A stretch of DNA of 64,000 nt, taken from assembly GCA_020638955.1 (NCBI GenBank), contig JACKHO010000002.1, forward strand, positions 496,001 through 560,000, given 5' to 3'. The stretch is from Planctomycetaceae bacterium. GTDB taxonomy: Bacteria; Planctomycetota; Planctomycetia; Planctomycetales; Planctomycetaceae. The notes beneath the pieces are model-generated. The model saw only the letters and a list, made by a program, of their open reading frames with translations, had not been told where the DNA came from and did no database searches. This document shows positions 56,760-64,000 of this stretch, piece by piece (the stretch's first letter is position 1; each line of letters opens with the position of its first letter). Position numbers and translations under genes: made by a program.

Positions 56760-59700
56760 CTAAGGCAGCGGTTGCTCATAAATGATGAATTTCCGGTAGT
56801 CAAAGGTGTTGGTAATCGGGTCGTACGCCTCCTCCAACCGTGACATGTCCACCAGACAGAACATCCGTTTCATCGGGAAGTCCTCCGCCACCGCACCAAT
56901 TTGCAGTGCGGACGCACCAGCCGCGTTTGTTACCACATGACATTCATGCATCTGGTAACCAATCCACATGGCATACACGTGGCTCCGTGTGGTCGTCAGG
57001 TTGGCGATTTTGGACAGGATTCGATTGCTGGTGTGCACATCAGTATCGAGAGCTGCCGGACTGACCCCAAAATTCGACGCGGTCAGCAATCGATACTGTT
57101 CCGTTGTTCCCGCGAGGTTGGGAGACTCCCGCAACAGGCTGTTTTCGACGCTCAATTCTGGACTGATCGTGTTCACAGCTCCGAGAGGCTTGAAGGGCAA
57201 CGATCCCGGCAGGCCTGGCAGATAGCGTCCCGTCAAATAGTCCACACCGTCCCGAGCGTAGCGGAAATCATCGAACCGGTTGATTCCGGTAATGGGGTCT
57301 TGTGTGAGTCGCGTGGACGTGTCGTTTAGTGCGTCAGCCGGGTTTTGCCGATTGAATGCTGCATCATCCATCAGACCAGCATAAACCGTTTCATGTACAA
57401 CGGCATTCAAGTTCACTTTACCCGCCTTCCGACGCTGAATAGTGACCATGTCATCAATGGCCTTTCCATCTTCCAGCGGCACGTCCAGCAAACCGAGGAT
57501 ACGGAACCAGCGGTTGTTGGCTACATTCCCCAGTCCGCCAGCAGTGGCCGCACTGGGATACGCGAACCGCCGCATGGCAGTTCGATGGCCACTGACCATA
57601 AGTGCTCCCCCGCTTCCTTCCGCGAGATTCCGCGTTGGGCCTCCATGCAGTACGTTATTGAATGTTTCTGCATTGGAATGGCTTCGATACCCGTCTAACG
57701 GAACGGACATCAACTCCATGACCGACGAGAAATCGCGATCGTAGTGCGGTTGCCACGCGTTGAAATTCGCGGTCGCAAGGGCATCGTTCTTTCGATTACG
57801 CTGAGTAGCCGTCGTCGGTGCCCGTGTCCCTTCCAGCGTGTGTGGCAATCGCATCGAATCGACCGCTTGCATCCCGTTTGGAGGCCTGTTAGGGCTGTTG
57901 TTAGGTAATGACACCCCGGAATTCTGGCGAACGAACTGCAAGCCAGCGAACGGTTCGGGACGCTCGCGGGTGCGAACCCCATCAAGTGGATTTGCTCCCG
58001 TTCGTCCCATGAGCGCTTCCCACACCTGGTCCTGTGTTGCTTGCGTCGAACCATTGCTGTTGCCGTTTGCATTGCCGTTGGCATTTCCATTGGCGTTGCC
58101 GTTGGCCGTTCCACCATTGGCAACACCGTTGGCCTGGCCTCCAGTGGTGACTTCCAGCGGATTGAAAACGTACGACTCACTGACTTGAACTCGGTCCACC
58201 TCAATCCATTCGCTTTCGCCAATCCCTGCACCGTTCAGGTTTCGTCGCCGCTGCAACACAATGTCAAATTCCAGTGGATTGGTCACCGTACCCATGTTTC
58301 CGATGGATTCAATGGGCTTCTCTGGTCCCGACAAGGTGTAGAAATTCGAGTGGGTGGTTTCAGTAGTACTCAAGTCCAAGTCGGCCAGAGCCAATGGGAT
58401 GTCTGTATTGACCTGAACGACATGCCCTCCTCGATGATGAGGTACAAATGTCTCAAGGTCGTCATTGTTGGCACCCGTTCCATCGACAAAGTCCGCGTAA
58501 AAATCGGCCGGAATCCTGTCGCCGTTTGCATTACGGACGTCCCCGTCATGTGTGCTGATAAGGAAGTTTGCACCTGCATTCACGCTCTTCGGCGCCGTCG
58601 CACCAGGGCTTGTAAACGTCACCGCTGCCTTCACCGCATGGTCGTTTCGATCGGTTCTGACAATCCGCCACGACTCATTCGGTAGCGACACAGGAAAGGG
58701 GCTGTTGTTCCGCAATTCGACATACAAAAAACGGTGTTCTTCAAAGTTGTCGTCATCATTGTGCAGCGTTCTGGTCAGGTCGATTCCCTGGTTCTGGGCA
58801 CGAATGACGAGCGCCTCGCTGAGTGTCAACGAAACTTCTTCCACACCGTACACCCAGCCATAGGTGTCGTTGTTTGGGTCGTTGTCGGTGGACGGATCGG
58901 CGTTACTAGGTATGTCCCAGCCATCTGTTAAATCGTAGTCGAACTCGAAACGGGTAATGACGTTGTCACGGTCGAGTGCATCTACGTAGTTCACAGCGAA
59001 CTGTGCCATTTCACGAATGCGCTGGCGAACGTCGTGCATTCCATCTCCGTCGGCGTCGGTCGCATCTCCCAAATTATGGCCGTTTACGGCATAGTTACGG
59101 TTATCGCCGGAGGTAGGATCAACCCCACCCAGCGTGTAGAGCAACACGAAAATATCCCGGGCCAACCGCTGACGGTCGTACCGTGCCCACACTTCTTGGG
59201 CGAACTTGTCTGAGTTGCAGGTGTTGAGCGTCACTGCCGGGAATGTACCGCCCGACTGGGACGGAATGTTTGGATCCAAATCGCTGAGCGTCACGGCAGG
59301 ATGGTCTTCATCCACATTGCGGAACCCTGTGACGACATTGCCGTGATACATCGGACGCGGTGTACCAGCATTGTCGAGATAGCCGTTGGTATCCGTATCC
59401 GTCGAAGCGAACACCGGGTGCGGCATGAGTTCACGGTAAATAGGATTCCCGTCGGGATCGAAGTTTACCAGCAACCGATTAATGTCGAGTCGGTTCTGTG
59501 GCAACAGACGACCACCACCAATACCCCCGCTTTGACGTGCACCGTCAATGGTGAGCAGACGACGCACGACTGGTCGGAACGGGTCGCTCGTATTAATCGG
59601 CGCTGCTGAAGGTGTTCCGGCAGGATCAAAAACTGGCATGAACTCATGGCGCGAGGAAATGCCCGCAGGACCAAACGCTGGCGGGAAACGTCCTTGGTCA

Positions 59701-62168
59701 TTGAATTCCCACGACCGGGTTGGCCAGTAGTTGAAACTGAATTCGTTGCGGTCAAAGCTGGTTGTTGTGAACTGCTGCCGAATGGTTGCGGCCTGTGTAT
59801 TGTCACGCAGGTTGAAAGAGGCCAGGTTCTTCACAATCGACTGTTGTCCCAGCGAACTGGCGTCCCGGTCTGTCAATCGTAACGCGGCTGTTTCTTCGGG
59901 ACCGAATACACTGTCGTTGCGATACAGCGTAGTGTGACGAAAACTATCTTCGTGAATCATCTTGTCTGGCTCGTTTACGAGACCAGCAATCCCGCCAGGC
60001 TGCAATGCACCGGCACCGGCTTCACGGAACGTGTCTACGCCATGCAGTGTTTCGTCACCCGCTTCCTGATCTTCCCAATACGGTCCGTAATGGCTGCCAT
60101 AGTCGGGCCAAATGCCAGGCAAGTTGTTAAATGTGGTGACCGAACGCCTGTATGAATTTCGCCGAACGCTGCCTGAATCGGGGAAGTAAGCCACCCCACG
60201 ATAATCCAACGGATGCACAAACGGTGGCTGACTGATATTCGTCAAATATCGGTCTTGGTGCTGGCGCCCGCCTAGGAAGAAGTCGAAGTCCTCATCCCCT
60301 GGTAACGTGAGCGACATACTGCGATCGTGGTCTTCAAAATCAAGAGTTCCATTGCCGTTGATGTCCTCACCCGCGTCCAGGCTCCCGTTGTCGTTGAGGT
60401 CTTCCAACAGGTCGAGCGCGCCATTGAAATTCAGATCCTCAAAAAACCTTCCAGCCACGCCATCCGTTCCCCAGCGGCCGGGAATTTGATTGCGACCTCG
60501 CAGCAGGAAGAACAACTCCATGTTTGCCATACTCAGGTGCTTTCGCCTGTTCAGAACCTCAGCATTCGGACGAGAGAAATAATCGTCAATGGGTACCGGC
60601 TGCAATGGCCCGCCGGGGCTTCCACTGGGAGGGGCAAGCGGATTCATTCTCCAGTAATCAGTCAACAGCGAACTAATGCTGCCGCCATTCGTAAAATTGC
60701 TGTTATGTGGAGACGCAAAGAATCCCCAGGTGGGATTGATTTCCGTTACCGACTTCCCCATGTTCGATCCACTTATTGACATGGGGCTCTGGTCGGTCGG
60801 TGGATCGCCAGCACTGGTGTCGTTTCGTAGCGATTGAGCATCAAGAGACACTTGCGGAAGCGAGGGGTTACCGAACGTGTCGAACTGCATTAGCCGACGG
60901 TTCTCGTTGCCATGAGCCGATAAGTTGAACAACCCGTCCTGTTCCATGATTTTCACAGCGAAAATCGGCACCACCTGACGACCGTCTGGCAAATCAAAGT
61001 GAGGATGGTCCAGGTCCAGCCGAATGGCATCGGCCTGGCCGTCGCCGGTGACGTCGATGTCGTAGTCGTAATTGGCCGTGTTTGTCCAAGCTCCAGCGCT
61101 CATCAACTGCGGGTTACCCGGAGTCCACATGCCAGGGAATGGATTAATGATTCGTGAACGGTCACCACTTTGAGCAACAACGGCAGACCGCAAGAATCTC
61201 AGTTGCCCCGGAACAGCAAGATGTGACGGATGCGGCCGGAACGACTGAAAAAATGCAATTTGATCCAAATCGCCTGAGCCGCGGTAATCGGGACACAGTT
61301 GAATCGGAAAGAAGCTTGGTCGCAAAATGCGAACAGGATTTGTCGGGTTGGTCAGGTCAACGTAGTCGACGGCCAGGAATGGGGCATTCAGGTCAGGATA
61401 GGTATATCCCGCGTTGGTATAAAACTTGTGCGAACGCACTGCGCCACCGTTGGCAGCAGCACTCATGTTCAGGCGAAAACCCTGGCCATTCGCTCGGACA
61501 CCGTAGTCGAGCAACCCGTTTCCGTTGACGTCTTCTCCCCCATCAAGAGCGCCGTTTCCGTTGATGTCCTCAAACACCTCAAGCGTTCCGTTACCATTCA
61601 GGTCTTCACTCGCGTCGAGCAGGCCGTTAAGGTTGAGGTCTTCACCGGGATCGAGGATTCCATTTCCGTTGGCGTCTTCGCTGGGGTCTAAATTTCCATC
61701 ACCATCGAGGTCTTCGGAAATGTTGTAGCTGACAATCCAGTCGCTATCGGTTTGGGCGTCATTGCGTCCATCGGGATACGTCGCGCTGTCCGTCCCCGAA
61801 ATCACCTGCATCGTGAGGCCAGGACCGCTATACGGCGTAAGCTGTCGTGCCGACCCATTACCGTTCATCGGTCCCAAAATGTGTCCCAGCAGTGACCAGT
61901 TACTGCCGTAAATTGCGCTGCGTGAATATTCGTCAGGCGTGCTGACAATGAATTGTCGCTGAGCGACGTTGAAGATTTCATCATCGTCGATGTTAATGTC
62001 TTCGGCATCGGCAACGTTCTGCGCATTGAGCGCTTCGTCTACCGTGAAGTAGTAGAAGAACAATCCCAGGACCAGCAGCGTGGTCATGAGTGCCAGCACC
62101 ACAATAATGACAGCGCCCCCGGTGCGGGAGTTGTGTCGTGCGGTTGGTGAAGTAATGTGCTTAATCAT
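56760..62168 (-). CDS. Giant GspK-like pseudopilin with calcium-loop repeats
   Basis: 1802 residues. A membrane segment at about residues 17-41 (GGAVIIVVLALMTTLLVLGL) follows a short basic start. Residues about 149-222 hold six tandem 12-residue repeats of the form E-D-x-N-G-N-G-x-L-D, such as EDANGNGILDPG and EDINGNGALDGG, which have the spacing of EF-hand or dockerin calcium loops. Three more are near 575-608 (EDLNDNGSLDAG). Segments DGLFNLSAHGNENRR (about 406) and AGKVNLNAVVHETV (about 1585) resemble the GspK region with Gly-x-x-Asn-Leu-Asn. An Asn/Gly tract (GTANGNANGNANGNANGNSN) lies near 1350. GspK itself is about 320 residues, so this one is far larger. It is 134 bp downstream of a GspJ-like gene. 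Confidence 0.75.
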   Translation of the reverse strand: MIKHITSPTARHNSRTGGAVIIVVLALMTTLLVLGLFFYYFTVDEALNAQNVADAEDINIDDDEIFNVAQRQFIVSTPDEYSRSAIYGSNWSLLGHILGPMNGNGSARQLTPYSGPGLTMQVISGTDSATYPDGRNDAQTDSDWIVSYNISEDLDGDGNLDPSEDANGNGILDPGEDLNLNGLLDASEDLNGNGTLEVFEDINGNGALDGGEDVNGNGLLDYGVRANGQGFRLNMSAAANGGAVRSHKFYTNAGYTYPDLNAPFLAVDYVDLTNPTNPVRILRPSFFPIQLCPDYRGSGDLDQIAFFQSFRPHPSHLAVPGQLRFLRSAVVAQSGDRSRIINPFPGMWTPGNPQLMSAGAWTNTANYDYDIDVTGDGQADAIRLDLDHPHFDLPDGRQVVPIFAVKIMEQDGLFNLSAHGNENRRLMQFDTFGNPSLPQVSLDAQSLRNDTSAGDPPTDQSPMSISGSNMGKSVTEINPTWGFFASPHNSNFTNGGSISSLLTDYWRMNPLAPPSGSPGGPLQPVPIDDYFSRPNAEVLNRRKHLSMANMELFFLLRGRNQIPGRWGTDGVAGRFFEDLNFNGALDLLEDLNDNGSLDAGEDINGNGTLDFEDHDRSMSLTLPGDEDFDFFLGGRQHQDRYLTNISQPPFVHPLDYRGVAYFPDSGSVRRNSYRRSVTTFNNLPGIWPDYGSHYGPYWEDQEAGDETLHGVDTFREAGAGALQPGGIAGLVNEPDKMIHEDSFRHTTLYRNDSVFGPEETAALRLTDRDASSLGQQSIVKNLASFNLRDNTQAATIRQQFTTTSFDRNEFSFNYWPTRSWEFNDQGRFPPAFGPAGISSRHEFMPVFDPAGTPSAAPINTSDPFRPVVRRLLTIDGARQSGGIGGGRLLPQNRLDINRLLVNFDPDGNPIYRELMPHPVFASTDTDTNGYLDNAGTPRPMYHGNVVTGFRNVDEDHPAVTLSDLDPNIPSQSGGTFPAVTLNTCNSDKFAQEVWARYDRQRLARDIFVLLYTLGGVDPTSGDNRNYAVNGHNLGDATDADGDGMHDVRQRIREMAQFAVNYVDALDRDNVITRFEFDYDLTDGWDIPSNADPSTDNDPNNDTYGWVYGVEEVSLTLSEALVIRAQNQGIDLTRTLHNDDDNFEEHRFLYVELRNNSPFPVSLPNESWRIVRTDRNDHAVKAAVTFTSPGATAPKSVNAGANFLISTHDGDVRNANGDRIPADFYADFVDGTGANNDDLETFVPHHRGGHVVQVNTDIPLALADLDLSTTETTHSNFYTLSGPEKPIESIGNMGTVTNPLEFDIVLQRRRNLNGAGIGESEWIEVDRVQVSESYVFNPLEVTTGGQANGVANGGTANGNANGNANGNANGNSNGSTQATQDQVWEALMGRTGANPLDGVRTRERPEPFAGLQFVRQNSGVSLPNNSPNRPPNGMQAVDSMRLPHTLEGTRAPTTATQRNRKNDALATANFNAWQPHYDRDFSSVMELMSVPLDGYRSHSNAETFNNVLHGGPTRNLAEGSGGALMVSGHRTAMRRFAYPSAATAGGLGNVANNRWFRILGLLDVPLEDGKAIDDMVTIQRRKAGKVNLNAVVHETVYAGLMDDAAFNRQNPADALNDTSTRLTQDPITGINRFDDFRYARDGVDYLTGRYLPGLPGSLPFKPLGAVNTISPELSVENSLLRESPNLAGTTEQYRLLTASNFGVSPAALDTDVHTSNRILSKIANLTTTRSHVYAMWIGYQMHECHVVTNAAGASALQIGAVAEDFPMKRMFCLVDMSRLEEAYDPITNTFDYRKFIIYEQPLP
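58030..58135 (-). repeat. DNA tandem repeat encoding an Asn-Gly-Asn-Ala tract
   Basis: Units related to GTTGCCGTTGGC and GCATTGCCGTTG repeat here without interruption and encode the residues N-G-N-A in the giant pseudopilin. Such repeats can change in number by slippage. They are coding, not a CRISPR array. Confidence 0.7.
61500..61722 (-). repeat. 36-bp tandem repeats encoding calcium-loop motifs
   Basis: Six units of 36 bp encode 12-residue motifs with E-D at the start and x-N-G-N-G-x-L-D in the centre. The DNA units differ by scattered substitutions, which keep the coding pattern. A shorter array with three units lies at about 60345-60445 in the same gene. Confidence 0.8.
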
Positions 62169-62302
62169 GGGACCCTCCTGATGAAATCAACAGGCGGTTG
62201 AACCAGACCAGCGGTTGCGGATGCCCCAAACTGTTTGAGGCGGCACCGTGGTCGACTTTGTTTCGATAGGGAATTATAGGCACCGGGAACTGAGTCCCCG
62301 GG

Positions 62303-64000
62303 TTATTCGACGAAGGAATGGTACAACGTCAACTGACGTTCAATCTTACTTCTGATGTCGCGGTACCGAATGGTAATCCGAATAGTTTCCAGACCGACGC
62401 GGTTGTCAAAACACTGCCAGACAACTTCCTGAGCCGTGTTAGCGTTTTCGCGCACAATGGCCCCATGCTGCCGCGGCCACTCGGGCTCTTTGAAACTTGT
62501 GACGCCGCCTTGTACGCAGCGATAAACGAATGCGAAATTATCGTCGTTAAGTGTCGCACTATCGACGTAGTCAGGGAAAATGTAATCTCCGACGTTCACC
62601 GCTTGTCCTGCCGACCAATCGACGCGAACCGGAGGCGCTGGCGTAAGCGGCAAAGTTGTTGGAGGCGATTGAAGGTACGGACGAAATGGCGGTTGCACAC
62701 CGATGTCCGGGTGCCATGTGTCGAAGACGCGATTTTCGATTGGGGTACGCGGACCAAACGCGGCATTCGTTCGGTTGTTGATGTGAAAATTGCCAATCGA
62801 CAACATCGTCGTACCTGAATTTGACTCATCGTGACCGAGGTCAACCCAGGCACCTTGATCTCGAATGCCATTGCCATTGAGGTCATCGACGCCGGGGATG
62901 TCGATGGTTCCATTACCGTTTGCATCGCCTTCAATGAAACCGGCGTCCCACACTTCAATGTCAAACTGGCTCACGTCCTGCAGCAGTAAATCGGCACCTT
63001 GCCGAGGACCTGGACCACCCGATGTAAAGTCGGTCAGCAGAGAATCGACATTCAATGTGAAGCCACCACCAGCACGCGGGTCGACTGCCTGTCCCGGATA
63101 GAGAAACGCGGCATGTGAAGTTTCAGCCTGCGCAAATGTCCCAATGTAATTGGGAATCGGAGTGGCCAAATCGTATTCGACGGGATTTCCAAGCAGGTTC
63201 AAGGGGTTGTTCACGTCGGTGGGAATAAACCCGAATCGATACCGTGGTGCCGCCAGAGGATACACGCTACGGCCAGCGGAATTATTGAGTGATTCGGGGC
63301 CAAGAAACTGTAAATAACTGCCACCTGCCCCATCCGCCACGCGCGTGGCTGCGTAATCGAAGTCGTTGTAGAACGAACCGCCAGCGTAGTTCGGGTTCCC
63401 CGCGTGCCAGAACGGAACTCTCGTACCCGGTGGAGCAGGAGTTGTCGTGGGCTGCGAAGAATAATCCGATTGCCCTAAGGGCGCTTCCAGCGGATTGCGA
63501 ATGAGCAATTCACGGCGATACAAATTGCCGCCTCGCAGGAAGTAAATAACTTCCGCATAAGGAGACATTCCGGAGGCATTGCCAGCAACTCCGTCATCGC
63601 GGTCGGGCTCGTTATTTGAACCTCCCAGCGAAATTGCCTTTCCGGAAAGTGGCGTATTGTCAGCGTTACGATGGCTGGAGCCGACGTAAATTGTGAAGTG
63701 AATGGTGTCGTCGGTCGGGTCGTCGGGGTCGTTCTCAGAAATGTACATGAAGCCCAATTGTCGGGGATCGACTTCATCACCAGGAGCCAGTGGGACAATC
63801 CCTTTGGTTCCTGCGGTGGTGAGTTGCCGAAACGTCATTTTCTCCAAATCGCGACGGATAATGGAGTCAACCGTCCGGGCTTTGGAGTCAACATTCGCCA
63901 GACCGCGCTGCTCGGTAATGGTACCGACAGCCGCTCCATAAATGCTGGCAAAGAGCAGCATAATGAGCAGCACCAGCGCCGTAGCAACGAGCATTTCCAC
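62303..64000 (-). CDS. GspJ-like pseudopilin with calcium-loop motifs, start outside window
   Basis: 565 residues are visible; the 5' end lies beyond the right edge. The first residues, V-E-M-L-V-A-T-A-L-V-L-L, are the continuation of a prepilin leader (usually TLVEMLVA), so only a few residues are missing. The rest looks like a minor pseudopilin of the GspJ/PulJ type with VDSKARTVDSIIRRDLEKM in the helical spine. FIEGDANGNGTIDIPGVDDL contains another calcium-loop-like motif, and ADLLLQDVSQFDIEVWDAGF is of a form seen in GspJ. It is probably cotranscribed with the giant protein 134 bp downstream. A hairpin (CCGGG with CCCGG) overlaps the stop codon. Confidence 0.75.
   Translation of the reverse strand: MEMLVATALVLLIMLLFASIYGAAVGTITEQRGLANVDSKARTVDSIIRRDLEKMTFRQLTTAGTKGIVPLAPGDEVDPRQLGFMYISENDPDDPTDDTIHFTIYVGSSHRNADNTPLSGKAISLGGSNNEPDRDDGVAGNASGMSPYAEVIYFLRGGNLYRRELLIRNPLEAPLGQSDYSSQPTTTPAPPGTRVPFWHAGNPNYAGGSFYNDFDYAATRVADGAGGSYLQFLGPESLNNSAGRSVYPLAAPRYRFGFIPTDVNNPLNLLGNPVEYDLATPIPNYIGTFAQAETSHAAFLYPGQAVDPRAGGGFTLNVDSLLTDFTSGGPGPRQGADLLLQDVSQFDIEVWDAGFIEGDANGNGTIDIPGVDDLNGNGIRDQGAWVDLGHDESNSGTTMLSIGNFHINNRTNAAFGPRTPIENRVFDTWHPDIGVQPPFRPYLQSPPTTLPLTPAPPVRVDWSAGQAVNVGDYIFPDYVDSATLNDDNFAFVYRCVQGGVTSFKEPEWPRQHGAIVRENANTAQEVVWQCFDNRVGLETIRITIRYRDIRSKIERQLTLYHSFVE

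Noticed and set aside
61500..61722. Regular 36-bp repeats that could suggest a CRISPR array.
   Set aside because: They lie inside a long open frame, have no spacers and encode a regular 12-residue motif.

Overview
The window is chromosomal DNA from a member of the Planctomycetes, most likely order Planctomycetales. The evidence is the gene content: two DUF1559 prepilin-like proteins, a Tat-exported DUF1501 protein, two Gfo/Idh/MocA oxidoreductases with twin-arginine-type leaders, four PQQ-type beta-propeller proteins, a membrane Ser/Thr kinase with a beta-helix ectodomain, and very large secreted proteins of unknown function. GC appears to be in the mid-fifties by eye. No rRNA, tRNA, CRISPR array or prophage was recognised. 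The genus cannot be fixed from the sequence.

Layout. 0-3.3 kb: a leftward cluster with a membrane protein start cut by the window edge, a GT39-like glycosyltransferase, a RmlD-like SDR protein and two YbjQ-family proteins. 3.5-6.3 kb: rightward squalene/phytoene synthase and a membrane-anchored PQQ propeller. 6.4-13.3 kb: leftward ruvB, a sugar phosphate cyclase (3-dehydroquinate synthase family, EboD-like), RbsD/FucU, a secreted protein of unknown function and a secreted lipase-like hydrolase, with one rightward methyltransferase among them. 13.5-15.1 kb: an IS110-family insertion sequence with a long non-coding flank. 15.2-23.9 kb: DUF1501, RlmI-like methyltransferase, an accessory pocket of inverted repeats holding a superinfection-immunity-type membrane protein and a SMI1/KNR4 protein, then metF, a PSP1/RicT-like protein with a Gly/Cys tail, a PfkB-type adenosine kinase and a Gfo/Idh/MocA protein.

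24.1-39.8 kb: GT4 glycosyltransferase, a PQQ propeller, a 1528-residue double-propeller protein, a YeiH-type carrier, an Nramp-like carrier lacking the DPGN motif, a second Gfo/Idh/MocA protein, a MobA-like nucleotidyltransferase, another propeller and cysE. 40.2-44.5 kb: a 28-residue very basic peptide (probable ribosomal bS22/AURKAIP1-like protein), ilvD, homoserine dehydrogenase and a metallo-beta-lactamase-fold protein. 44.6-53.4 kb: the membrane Ser/Thr kinase, then a leftward run of envelope genes of unknown function: two tandem secreted CxFC paralogues, two membrane or lipoprotein genes sharing a CCFG domain, and a secreted TPR-like protein. 53.9-64 kb: a pseudopilin region with two DUF1559 proteins, a 1802-residue GspK-like protein carrying 12-residue calcium-loop repeats, and a GspJ-like pseudopilin cut by the right edge.

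Housekeeping functions (ruvB, metF, cysE, ilvD, homoserine dehydrogenase, RlmI) are interspersed with planctomycete envelope and secretion genes. The parts most likely to hold undescribed biology are the 47.5-53.4 kb envelope cluster, the giant calcium-repeat pseudopilin locus, the IS110 flank (candidate bridge RNA) and the repeat-dense pocket around 18 kb.
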